Source: Deltaproteobacteria bacterium
GTDB taxonomy: Bacteria; Myxococcota_A; Polyangia; JACPQR01
NCBI GenBank assembly: GCA_016190375.1
Contig: JACPQR010000209.1
Coordinates: 1-33,527, forward strand
Length of the DNA: 33,527 nt
Direction: 5' to 3'
In this document: positions 17,801 through 23,572 of the stretch, piece after piece
Numbering within the stretch: position 1 is the stretch's first letter
Layout of the letters: the number at the start of each line of letters is the position of its first letter
Translations under genes and position numbers: made by a program
Notes under the pieces: generated by a model
The model's input: only the letters and a program-made list of their open reading frames with translations
Told to the model about the DNA's origin: nothing
Databases searched by the model: none

Positions 17801-18224
17801 GGACGCTTCGCTGCCTCCGGCCAAGCGCAGGGTCGCGGTGGAGGCCATCGGCGAGCTTCGGGACGCGGGCGCCGTGGCCCTCCTGGTCGAGCTCCTCGGC
17901 CACGAGGACGCGCAGCTCTCCGAGCTCTGCTGGCGATCGCTCGTCCTGATCACCCGCCAGGACTTCGGCCAGACGAAGAAGAAGTGGCAGCACTGGCTGC
18001 AGAAGGAAGGCTCGCGTCACCACGTGGAGTGGCTGATCGACGCCCTCGTCCATCCGTCGCCGGAGCTCCGCCTCGGCGCGAGCGAGGAGCTCAAGCGGAT
18101 CACGAAGGAGTACTTCGGCTACTACTACAACCTGCCCCGCCGCGACCGCGAGAAGGCCCGCAAGCGCTACCTCGAGTGGTGGGACCGCATCGGCCGCGCC
18201 CGCTTCACCGGGCAGCGCCTCTGA
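14898..18224 (+). CDS. Multidomain protein: GspE-type N-domain, GAF-like domain, HEAT-like repeats
   Basis: This 1,108-residue protein has three folded parts. Residues ~1-145 resemble the N-terminal domain of GspE/PilB/MshE secretion ATPases (LLVRDQIVGVRRIEEAL, then LLTPELAERHRMIPLRIEG), a module that docks on partners or binds c-di-GMP. Residues ~247-395 look like a GAF sensor domain. Residues ~400-810 are a Pro/Ala/Thr-rich linker holding an in-frame duplication. Residues ~820-1,100 form HEAT-like alpha-helical repeats (AAAALQKIGEAAIPALVQRF, LLPLLASPAPEVRFYATFLF). There is no Walker A motif, so it is not a secretion ATPase. A signalling or scaffolding role linked to type II secretion or type IV pili is plausible but unproven. 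Confidence 0.88.
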   Translation: MSSLSSLLVRDQIVGVRRIEEALQRQVVHGGDLETNLLELGAVSEDVLAQYRSQVEGLGFVPAGEVMHPDSEAAELLTPELAERHRMIPLRIEGTRLLVAVASPPPEGTLDELSFLLSLDFVPRITTELRIAAALAHVFGIPMAPRFARLSEKLGPVPFEGVARAQVVSVSGSPEPPNKADDRVVALVGGKRPTERLSPVPEPRLVIESATPPREEETERVFTPVPRQQPTPRRRRKVGPTVAGELLEAARTRDEVLEILLEVAHQTLDYVAVFALQEGSADGRAAMGDGTTTEHLRAISIPLDEPSFLRTVRESRSHYLGPIHDEDSNHGILRKLGRAPPANAMVMPIALRSRVVLLVYGDNGRRPTTGEDIVDLLALAPRVAAAFQRLILERKFTGYAKGEAPPETRQVPPRGEIVPKRPSLAAGPDDAPATPPIELRDRVAPPATPLPVRSQQHTMKVGVPPDPTERPAAAPQSRAPDTLQGIPAVRDADEARGPVATIQMSFPPDAREIGESPPQAVTMGVVVVPRASDTLQGIPAHRDADETRGPVETVQISVPPDAREAETAPLATDGSADEVAEGNTTLPAPAPVMEPAPVETAPVAETAPLPVEPAGPVATRSRDVAAGLATLGVSATTGSAAIASTDAPASGASPTGGVPPSEVDTGPIAKGDAQSEKPAATSEADTAPLRTAATARPAAAPTEAPEIPDTSEIPTGEEGDGDEPELTVSPWNVGGGDETFTPVPRAADTIGEHGWDPSTRPTDPAPEPEEQPVQPPELGPISGSSAGRRRVHHDAFRVDVLTPLPVPDKPVPSVIVDMGPNIESLVDSLERGGEEGDLAAAALQKIGEAAIPALVQRFPGPLGFDRHSQHTRLPRVGECGPVLRLLPGFRQHAVPYLLPLLASPAPEVRFYATFLFSELQYPEAIPNLAPLLWDPDQQTRILAIDVLKGFRRFPEFAALTKELRKAAWDASLPPAKRRVAVEAIGELRDAGAVALLVELLGHEDAQLSELCWRSLVLITRQDFGQTKKKWQHWLQKEGSRHHVEWLIDALVHPSPELRLGASEELKRITKEYFGYYYNLPRRDREKARKRYLEWWDRIGRARFTGQRL
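16338..16589 (+). repeat. In-frame duplication in the linker of the GspE_N/GAF/HEAT protein
   Basis: Two similar coding segments begin at 16338 and 16494, an offset of 156 bp (52 codons). Both encode DTLQGIP, then R-D-A-D-E, GPV-x-T, and PPDARE. The nucleotide sequences differ mostly at third positions, which suggests an older duplication kept under selection for the peptide. Confidence 0.8.
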
Positions 18225-18233
18225 TCGGATCGT

Positions 18234-18264
18234 GCCGCCTCGAGCGGCGAGCGGTCGCGTTTTT
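18234..18264. terminator. Candidate terminator between convergent genes
   Basis: GCCGC (18234-18238) and GCGGC (18244-18248) form a 5-bp stem with the loop CTCGA. A run of five T follows at about 18260 after a GC-rich spacer. It lies in the 51-bp gap between the HEAT protein gene (plus) and the antitoxin gene (minus). The distance between stem and T-run makes it a weak candidate. Confidence 0.3.
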
Positions 18265-18275
18265 CATCACGACGA

Positions 18276-18557
18276 TCAGGCGGTCCGGCGCTTCTTCCGA
18301 GGCCGCCCGGGACGAGTGAGCCCGAGCTGGCGTTTCGCTTCCTCGAGCGAGATGTGCGGGCCGCGCCTGCGCTCCTCGATCATCTTCCAGAACTTCGGGT
18401 CATTCGCCGTGAGTAGGTCCTCCAGATCCTCGCCCTCGACGCCGATGAGAATGGCCGACGGTTTCCCGCCGCGCGTGAGCAGGACCCGCTCTCGCTGGGC
18501 GGCCGCCACGTACGAGCTGAGGGAGGCCTTCGCGTGCTTGAGCGCAACGATCTTCAT
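18276..18557 (-). CDS. Phd/YefM-type antitoxin
   Basis: The 93-residue product begins MKIVALKHAKASLSSYV and continues RERVLLTRGGKPSAILIGVE. This is the classic N-terminal DNA-binding fold of Phd/YefM antitoxins. The C-terminal part (DPKFWKMIEERRRGPHISLEEAKRQL) would be the toxin-binding tail, and it ends in a basic GRPRKKRR patch. Its ATG overlaps the TGA of the toxin frame upstream (ATGA), so the order is toxin first, antitoxin second. The partner toxin gene appears frameshifted, which would leave this as an orphan antitoxin or repressor. Confidence 0.88.
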   Translation of the reverse strand: MKIVALKHAKASLSSYVAAAQRERVLLTRGGKPSAILIGVEGEDLEDLLTANDPKFWKMIEERRRGPHISLEEAKRQLGLTRPGRPRKKRRTA

Positions 18558-18855
18558 CGGAGTTCTCCTGTGGTTCTTCTGCCTTTTCGGCGCACGGCCT
18601 CCACGGACACGAGGCGCAGCTCCTCGTGCACGTCGTACCAGACGCGGAAATCGCCCACTCGCAACTGCCAGATGGCCTCGGCGCTGACATTCGGCCGAAG
18701 CCGCTTGCGCCGGTCGTCATTCGTGTCGGCTCGGCCCGCAACTGCCGCTCGATCTCGGCAACGAGCCGCGCCCGATCGAACGGTCGGAGCGCCATCAGCT
18801 CGGAGCGAGCGGCCTCGGCGATCTGGATCCGGTACACGGAGAAAATGGTGGTCAC
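18554..18855 (-). pseudogene. RelE/ParE-type toxin gene broken by a frameshift
   Basis: The N-terminal half lies in one frame: VYRIQIAEAARSELMALRPF, then DRARLVAEIERQLRAEPT. The C-terminal half lies in another: RRKRLRPN, then IWQLRVGDFRVWYDVHEEL. Joined, they give a normal-length RelE/ParE toxin, including the K-R-L-R-P-N and LRVGDFRVWYDV segments typical of the family. The switch falls at about 18725-18745 and needs a -1 (or +2) shift. There is no slippery heptamer there, so mutation or sequencing error is more likely than programmed frameshifting. The start could be GTG 18855 or, closer to the family norm, GTG 18837. The last codon overlaps the antitoxin ATG. Confidence 0.8.
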
Positions 18856-18900
18856 CTTTTGCGATCACGGCAAGCGACCGTCCCAGGGATCCCCATCGGT

Positions 18901-18930
18901 TTGACAGATGGCCCGAAGGGTCCCCATAGT
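18901..18930 (+). promoter_or_regulatory. Candidate promoter, leaderless arrangement
   Basis: A perfect TTGACA at 18901-18906, an 18-bp spacer, and CATAGT at 18925-18930 (4 of 6 matches to TATAAT). The ATG at 18939 lies only 8 bp after the -10 box, so the transcript would start at or within a few bases of the start codon. Confidence 0.55.
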
Positions 18931-18938
18931 CCCGGGCG

Positions 18939-19259
18939 ATGCAGCCCGAGCCCGCCGATTTGTCGCCCCGACCGCTGCGCTGGGCGTGGTTTCTCTGGCT
19001 GAACGTCCTGTCCTTCGGGATCGCGGCGGCGATCTTCATCTTCCTCTACCACGCGGATTTCCTCGACTCATGGACCTCCGGCGTCGCGCACTGGTTCGCG
19101 GCCCACTCGGGGATCTCGTCCCTCATCGCGACCGCTCCCCTCCTCGTCACCCTCCTCATCTCTCTCGAGTACGCCAAGAAGGGCATGCGCAAGCGCGCCG
19201 CAGCTCGGTCGGCTGCAGCAAGCGCAGCCCAACCCCAGCCCGGTCCCGAGCGCGAGTAG
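18939..19259 (+). CDS. Small two-span membrane protein, unknown function
   Basis: The 106-residue product has two hydrophobic segments, at about residues 15-37 (WFLWLNVLSFGIAAAIFIFL) and 57-77 (GISSLIATAPLLVTLLISLE). A basic stretch (KKGMRKRAAARS) and an Ala/Gln/Pro-rich tail follow. No family is recognised. The start agrees with a good promoter ending 8 bp upstream and no Shine-Dalgarno sequence, which suggests a leaderless mRNA. It converges with the PEGA-like gene, leaving a 31-bp gap. Confidence 0.65.
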   Translation: MQPEPADLSPRPLRWAWFLWLNVLSFGIAAAIFIFLYHADFLDSWTSGVAHWFAAHSGISSLIATAPLLVTLLISLEYAKKGMRKRAAARSAAASAAQPQPGPERE

Positions 19260-19290
19260 CGACGTCGCGGTCGAACGTGCCTGGCGTGAC

Positions 19291-20388
19291 CTACCGCGTC
19301 TCGAGCTCGGCGGAGTCGCGCTGGAGGATGAAGGGCAGCGAGAGCAGCGGCGCGCCGACCAGGGCGCCCAGCGATCCGTAGGCCATCGCCTTGCCGCGGC
19401 TGCTTTCAGTGATTCCGCCGTCGTCCTCGGCGACCTGCGCCGCGGCACCCAGGAGCGCGAGGCTGCCCACGATCCCTACCGTGAAGATCGTCCAGCCGAC
19501 CGCCCGGATCCCTCGGCGGGAGTTGTACTCGCCCCTCAGCACGCCGCCGTGCTCGAAGGTCACGGCATCCGCCGGCAGTGGCAGCCGACCCGGCACCGAC
19601 AGGGCGAGCTCGTGCGTCCCCAGCGGCGCCGCGAACGTACACGGCGCGGTACAGACTCGCTCGTACGAGTTGGCCATCGAGACCCCGTAGCCCACCCGAC
19701 CCCCCACGAACACCGTGGCCGACGCGACGCTCGATCCCGTCACCCGATGAAGCGTCGTCCCCGGCTCCTCGGCTTCGAACCGCACGCTCACCGTCGGCGC
19801 CTGCTGCTCGAACGCCCGAGGCGGTGCGGGCGGAGCCGGCCTCGCGATCGGCGGCAGCGTCGGGGCGACATTGACGTTCGGCGGCGGGGTGGTTGCGTAC
19901 GCCGGCTGGAGAGCCGGAGCACCAGACGACCTCGCCTGCGGGGTCGGCGCCGGGGCAGGTGCCGCTGGAGGTCGCACTGGAGCCGCGAACCCCGCGCCAC
20001 GAAACAGCGCCGGAGCGACGCCCGGCGCTCCCGGTGCCGCTTGCGGGACGAACCCGCGCGGCGACGCCGAGGGCGAAGAAGGAGGCATCGGCCACGACGG
20101 CTGCACCGGCGGCGGTGCGGGCGGCCGGACCGGGGGCGCGACCGGACCCGACTCGGGTCCCGCGAAGACGATCTCGGAGGCCGGGACGCGCCGCGTCTCG
20201 CCCGTCAGGAGCACGATGACCACCCCTCGTCCGGGCACGACCTCGGCGATGTTCCCCCGCAGGATCCCACCGTTCCGCAGCCGGACGATGTCACGTCCCG
20301 CGAAAGGCTGGGCGCCTGCCGGAACGGACACCAGCAAAGCCAGCGAGACCACGGCCAGGAACCAGGGCGATCGGGCTTTCGTCAGCAT
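19291..20388 (-). CDS. Secreted PEGA-like envelope protein with Pro-rich linker
   Basis: The 365-residue product starts with a signal peptide (residues 1-26, ending VPAGAQP). Residues ~30-75 (DIVRLRNGGILRGNIAEVV, then TGETRRVPASEIVFAGP) form a small beta domain that I associate with envelope proteins of Myxococcota. A Pro/Ala-rich linker spans about 80-195. Residues ~200-285 resemble a PEGA-type domain (VCTAPCTFAAPLGTHELALS). Two hydrophobic segments follow near the C-terminus (GWTIFTVGIVGSLALLGAAA and GSLGALVGAPLLSLPFIL). The frame is open further upstream, but ATG 20388 gives the best signal peptide. PEGA domains are thought to bind surface polymers; the exact role is unknown. Confidence 0.8.
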   Translation of the reverse strand: MLTKARSPWFLAVVSLALLVSVPAGAQPFAGRDIVRLRNGGILRGNIAEVVPGRGVVIVLLTGETRRVPASEIVFAGPESGPVAPPVRPPAPPPVQPSWPMPPSSPSASPRGFVPQAAPGAPGVAPALFRGAGFAAPVRPPAAPAPAPTPQARSSGAPALQPAYATTPPPNVNVAPTLPPIARPAPPAPPRAFEQQAPTVSVRFEAEEPGTTLHRVTGSSVASATVFVGGRVGYGVSMANSYERVCTAPCTFAAPLGTHELALSVPGRLPLPADAVTFEHGGVLRGEYNSRRGIRAVGWTIFTVGIVGSLALLGAAAQVAEDDGGITESSRGKAMAYGSLGALVGAPLLSLPFILQRDSAELETR

Positions 20389-20489
20389 GGCCCGTTTTCG
20401 GCGGATCAAGCCCTCCCGTTGCGTCCCGCCGCGAGATTCCTGCATCGCGGCCCCACCCGGCGGCCCCACCCGCTCGACTTGTCACGAGG

Positions 20490-20564
20490 CGAATGCACGA
20501 AATCGTCGCGTTCGGGCCCGAACGAAGGTTGTTCCGTCCCCAACGAGACGATTCGTTGCATTCG
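20490..20564. repeat. Imperfect inverted repeat with internal palindromes
   Basis: Arms at 20490-20507 and 20547-20564 are near-perfect reverse complements, with one-base offsets. Inside is the 14-bp palindrome GTTCGGGCCCGAAC (20510-20523), and a related CGGGACCCG follows the right arm. The element lies in the 231-bp gap between the start of the PEGA-like gene and the end of hisIE, both minus. It could be a structured terminator for hisIE, an operator for the PEGA-like gene, or a small repeat element. No T-tract is present. Confidence 0.6.
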
Positions 20565-20619
20565 GGACCCGACAAGCCGGGATAGCCAGCTCGGGTTCCG
20601 AAGGAAGGTCGAGCGCCCG

Positions 20620-21354
20620 TCAGCGGCGGGCCTTCTCCTCGATCCCCGACACCCCCGCCCGGCGCGCGAGCTCCTCGAGAACCTCGCGCCAGCTCACGCC
20701 GCGCGACGCGAGGGCGACCAGCAGGTGGTACGTGACGTCCGCCGCCTCTCGCACCACCCGCTCCTTCGTCTCCGAGGTGATCGCCGTCGCGAGCTCCCCC
20801 GCCTCCTCCCGCACCTTCATCCCGATCCGCGCGGGGCCCCCGTCGAAGAGCATCTTCGTGTACGACAGCTCCGGCGTGGCGTTGACCTGCCGCTCCAGGA
20901 TCGTCTCCTCGAGCCGTTCGACCTCCGTCCCCCCCCGCGCCCCGGCCGGCTCCCCATCCTCATCCCTGAAGAAGCACGACCGCGCCCCCGTATGGCAAGC
21001 CGGCCCCGCCGGATCGACCAGCACCAGGATCGTGTCGAGGTCGCAGTCGACCAATACCTCCCGCACCCGCATCGAGTGCCCCGACGTCTCCCCCTTCCGC
21101 CACAGCGCCTGCCGCGTCCTCGAGAAGAAATGCGCCTCCCCGGTCTCCCGCGTGAGCCGCACCGCCTCCGCGTTCATCCACGCCACCATCAACACCCGAC
21201 CGCTGACCCGATCCTGCAACACCGCGGGCAAAAGCCCCTTCTCATCGAACGCATACGCAACGTCACTCACCCCCCGAGCCTCCCACGACTCGTCGTCGGC
21301 CGCCATCGGGCGGGCTCGGAGGTCTCGGTGGCCGGTCGCACACGCAACTTTCAT
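20620..21354 (-). CDS. hisI: Bifunctional HisIE: phosphoribosyl-AMP cyclohydrolase / phosphoribosyl-ATP diphosphatase
   Basis: The 244-residue product carries out steps 2 and 3 of histidine biosynthesis. Residues ~30-130 are HisI, with the zinc/metal ligands Cys104 (DCDLD), Cys120 (CHTG) and Cys127 (SCFF), and WRKGETSGHS at 85-94. Residues ~160-232 are HisE, with EEAGEL (183-188) and EAAD (203-206) forming the metal-binding helices of the MazG-like fold. ATG 21354 is chosen because GAGGGA lies about 7 bp upstream; ATG 21306 is also possible. No other his gene is in the window, so it is detached from the pathway operon. The Shine-Dalgarno sequence lies in a short inverted repeat. Confidence 0.95.
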   Translation of the reverse strand: MKVACATGHRDLRARPMAADDESWEARGVSDVAYAFDEKGLLPAVLQDRVSGRVLMVAWMNAEAVRLTRETGEAHFFSRTRQALWRKGETSGHSMRVREVLVDCDLDTILVLVDPAGPACHTGARSCFFRDEDGEPAGARGGTEVERLEETILERQVNATPELSYTKMLFDGGPARIGMKVREEAGELATAITSETKERVVREAADVTYHLLVALASRGVSWREVLEELARRAGVSGIEEKARR

Positions 21355-21368
21355 CGAGTTCCCTCGAT
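21353..21368. promoter_or_regulatory. Inverted repeat over the hisIE start, between divergent genes
   Basis: ATCGAG and CTCGAT are perfect 6-bp arms with the loop TTCC. On the minus strand the arm contains the hisIE Shine-Dalgarno sequence and touches its ATG, so a hairpin there could hide the start. In DNA it could be an operator shared with the plus-strand cassette beginning at 21397. The whole divergent gap is only 42 bp. Confidence 0.45.
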
Positions 21369-21396
21369 AACGGGCCGAACATCGCGGAGGTGGCTG

Positions 21397-21642
21397 ATGG
21401 CAAGGAAGGACCTTGAGAAGATGCTCTGCGAAATCAGGCGTGATCTCGAGCTCTCGAACAGACGCTTCGAGGAAATGCTCGAAGAGCGAGGACTCAGCCT
21501 GGATGAGCTGGAGGCGCTGGCGGACCACGGAGGCGAAGTCTCTTCGCAAGCCCTTCGCACCATCGAGGAGATGCTGGACGGAACGTTGAATGCGGAAGCC
21601 CCGCGGGCCTCCGCGCCAAGACCCCTGGGTCTCCGGATCTAG
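21397..21642 (+). CDS. Small charged helical protein at the head of the translocon-like cassette
   Basis: The 81-residue product is mostly two charged helices, at about residues 2-30 and 34-62, with a Pro/Ala-rich tail. The start is supported by GCGGAGG about 8 bp upstream. By position it corresponds to sseA of the SPI-2 translocon operon, a small chaperone gene that precedes the EspA/SseB-like gene. Its size is also compatible with a needle subunit or a YscE-type co-chaperone. Sequence alone does not settle which; I see no diagnostic motif. It lies 29 bp before the next gene on the same strand. The reading as a type III secretion chaperone rests mainly on context. Confidence 0.75.
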   Translation: MARKDLEKMLCEIRRDLELSNRRFEEMLEERGLSLDELEALADHGGEVSSQALRTIEEMLDGTLNAEAPRASAPRPLGLRI

Positions 21643-21671
21643 GGCTGACAAGGAAAGAGAGGAGAGGAGCC

Positions 21672-22319
21672 ATGACAAGCGTGATAACACCGCAGACCGC
21701 CGGGATCGCCGGCTCGACCGCAACGACCATGCCCACCGGCGCCACGTTTCTTCAGGACGTGGTCTTCGCCATCATGAGCCTGAGAATCAAGCAGGCCAGC
21801 ATTGACGTCTCACGGCTGGTGCAGCAGCAGCAAAGCCAACTCAACTTGCAGGGCGCCATCCGCGACCGCATTAACGTCCTGAATGGGCTCAAGAAGGACG
21901 TCGGAGAGGACGGATCCGTGGTCGTTCCGGACGGTGCACAGAAGCTCGACTACCAGCTCGACGCAGCTGGCAATGTCGAGGCGGTCCCTGCGGATCCAGA
22001 GGACCCCTACTTCGCATCCACCAAATACGACGAAGTGGAGGCAACTGGGATCGGCGGTCAGAACCCGTTCGGCTTCGGCCAGCAGCTGACCACCACGGTG
22101 CGACTCCCCAGGCACGACAAGGCGACCAAGAAAGAGATCGAGGCCGAGGTCCAGCGCTTGAACGAACAGCTCGAGAGCTTCGGTGCCGACTCCGAGCTCA
22201 CGATGACGAAGATCGGGATGGCCGTGAACGCCTTGGGGACGGCGCAGACAGCACTCTCGCAGATGCTCAAGAACATCGACGAGCAGGGCGACCTGCTGGC
22301 GCGGAATCTCGGTCCATAA
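21672..22319 (+). CDS. Putative EspA/SseB-like secreted filament or tip protein
   Basis: The 215-residue product has no classical signal peptide. A Thr/Pro-rich leader (1-25) precedes a hydrophobic helix (FLQDVVFAIMSLRIKQASID, residues 26-45) and a helical segment to about 75. A non-helical middle spans 76-145, and a long C-terminal helical region (151-212) contains LTMTKIGMAVNALGTAQTAL. This order, two helical ends around a variable middle, is that of EspA/SseB filament proteins of type III secretion; the C-terminal coiled coil drives filament assembly in that family. The following gene encodes a SycD-like chaperone. The start has GGAGAGGAG upstream. The resemblance is by pattern, not by alignment scores. 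Confidence 0.72.
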   Translation: MTSVITPQTAGIAGSTATTMPTGATFLQDVVFAIMSLRIKQASIDVSRLVQQQQSQLNLQGAIRDRINVLNGLKKDVGEDGSVVVPDGAQKLDYQLDAAGNVEAVPADPEDPYFASTKYDEVEATGIGGQNPFGFGQQLTTTVRLPRHDKATKKEIEAEVQRLNEQLESFGADSELTMTKIGMAVNALGTAQTALSQMLKNIDEQGDLLARNLGP

Positions 22320-22348
22320 CGGTGGCGAGAGGCAAGGAGGAGGCGGCC

Positions 22349-22756
22349 ATGGCAAGGAAGCAAGGTCGGGAGCTTCGGATCGGCGAGCTCTATTCGGTTG
22401 GGCACTGGCTCTACGGCGTCGGGCGCCTCGAGGAGTGCGCTGACGTGTTCGAGTTGCTGACCACCTACGAACCGGCGCAGCCGCGGTTCTGGTTCGCCCG
22501 GGGAGCCGTGGAGCAAGAACGGCGTCGGCTACCGGAAGCCATAGCTGCGTATTCGATCGCAGCGCTCCTGGACGAAGCCGACCCATGGCCGCTCCTCCAG
22601 ATGGGTGAGTGTCTGCTGCTCCACGGCGACTCGGATCTGGCCGTCGAGGCGCTCGGACGAGCGGTCGAGCGGGCGGGCACGGATCACGATCACGCTGCAG
22701 CGCTGGAGAGAGCGCGCGGCTTCATTCGATACGCGGAGGTGCACCATGGTCGCTGA
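22349..22756 (+). CDS. LcrH/SycD/SscA-like type III secretion TPR chaperone
   Basis: The 135-residue product holds three TPR motifs, at about residues 13-43 (ELYSVGHWLYGVGRLEECAD), 46-77 (FWFARGAVEQERRRLPEAIA, then AYSIAALLDEADP) and 80-112 (PLLQMGECLLLHGDSDLAVE). The order, size and the YSIAALLDEADPWPLLQMGE stretch resemble class II chaperones such as SycD, IpgC and SscA. These hold the two hydrophobic translocators in the cytoplasm before secretion. ATG 22349 is chosen over GTG 22322 because AAGGAGGAGG lies just upstream. The product is about 20-30 residues shorter than SycD at the N-terminus. The gene overlaps the next one by 11 bp, as expected for a chaperone and its client. Confidence 0.8.
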   Translation: MARKQGRELRIGELYSVGHWLYGVGRLEECADVFELLTTYEPAQPRFWFARGAVEQERRRLPEAIAAYSIAALLDEADPWPLLQMGECLLLHGDSDLAVEALGRAVERAGTDHDHAAALERARGFIRYAEVHHGR

Positions 22757-23561
22757 ACCCGTTGGCGCCGGAAGCCCGGCGGCTGCCCCTATTGATCCTG
22801 GCGTGGCGGTTCCAGGCGCGATGCCGCCCTCGCTGCCCGGCGGCTTCGACGTTTCGGAGCTCATGTACCTGGCTAGCCGCTCGGCTGACACGCAGATTCA
22901 GGTGAGCGGCCAGAAGGCGGCCAGTGTGCGAGATCGAGTTGCCGCTCTTCGCAAGGCGATCGAGAGCGCAAGACACGGCAAGTCGCGCCGGGAACGTGAC
23001 AGCGGGTTCTGGTCGCGCATTGCATCGGTGGCCAAGGCCGTCGCGGTCGTCGCCTCCGTAGCGGGCGCCGCCGTTTCAGGCGGCTCCTCGCTTGCGATTG
23101 CCGCCGCGATCCTCACGGCGGGTTCGGCCGCGTCGGGCGGGACTCTCTGGCTCGACAAGTTGGGGATGAGCAAGGAGGCAGCGGGGTACGTGGCTCTGGC
23201 CGCCACCGTGGCCGTGGGGGGGGCTGCGGCAGCGACGGCGGCCTCAGCCGCCACAGCCACGGCGACAGTGCCGAGCTCGGCGGAGACCGTGGCGATAGGT
23301 GGAGCGAAGGCCGTCGAGGTCGGAGCGAAGGGCACCGGAATCGTTGCGAACTACAACGCGGAGGTCGCCGATGCCGATGCCACGAAGTTCGCCGCTTCGG
23401 CGCAAGCCTCATTGGCCAAGGAACGGATGGCGAAAGCCGACCGCCGGGAGGCGGTACGTGAGATCCGACGCGCAGCGGATCTCAAGCGAAGAGTCGTTAG
23501 GCTTGCCCAGGACATCATCGAAGGACAGCGCCGCGCTTCGATGGCGGCACTACGAGTTTGA
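22746..23561 (+). CDS. Putative hydrophobic translocator (SseC/YopB/IpaB-like)
   Basis: The 271-residue product has a disordered Pro/Ala-rich leader (1-33), an amphipathic region (35-85), and two hydrophobic segments at about 92-128 (SVAKAVAVVASVAGAAVSGG) and 145-172 (AAGYVALAATVAVGGAAAAT). A basic C-terminal helical region (220-265) follows. A GFWSRIASVAKA-type lead-in to two Gly/Ala-rich membrane segments, without a signal peptide, is the layout of SctE pore-forming translocators. It is shorter than SseC or YopB (usually 380-490 residues). The start overlaps the chaperone gene by 11 bp and has GCGGAGG upstream. A generic membrane protein remains possible. Confidence 0.72.
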   Translation: MVAEPVGAGSPAAAPIDPGVAVPGAMPPSLPGGFDVSELMYLASRSADTQIQVSGQKAASVRDRVAALRKAIESARHGKSRRERDSGFWSRIASVAKAVAVVASVAGAAVSGGSSLAIAAAILTAGSAASGGTLWLDKLGMSKEAAGYVALAATVAVGGAAAATAASAATATATVPSSAETVAIGGAKAVEVGAKGTGIVANYNAEVADADATKFAASAQASLAKERMAKADRREAVREIRRAADLKRRVVRLAQDIIEGQRRASMAALRV

Positions 23562-23572
23562 GGAGGCAGACC

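Noticed and set aside
18225..18275. Strong bidirectional terminator
   Set aside because: The stem is only 5 bp and the T-run is separated from it, so it is kept only as a weak candidate.
18720..18750. Programmed ribosomal frameshift in the toxin gene
   Set aside because: No slippery heptamer or downstream pseudoknot is apparent, and toxins of this family are not known to need one. Mutation or sequencing error is simpler.
20490..20564. Ends of an insertion sequence
   Set aside because: Only 39 bp lie between the arms and no transposase gene is near, so a full insertion sequence is excluded. A miniature element cannot be tested from one copy.
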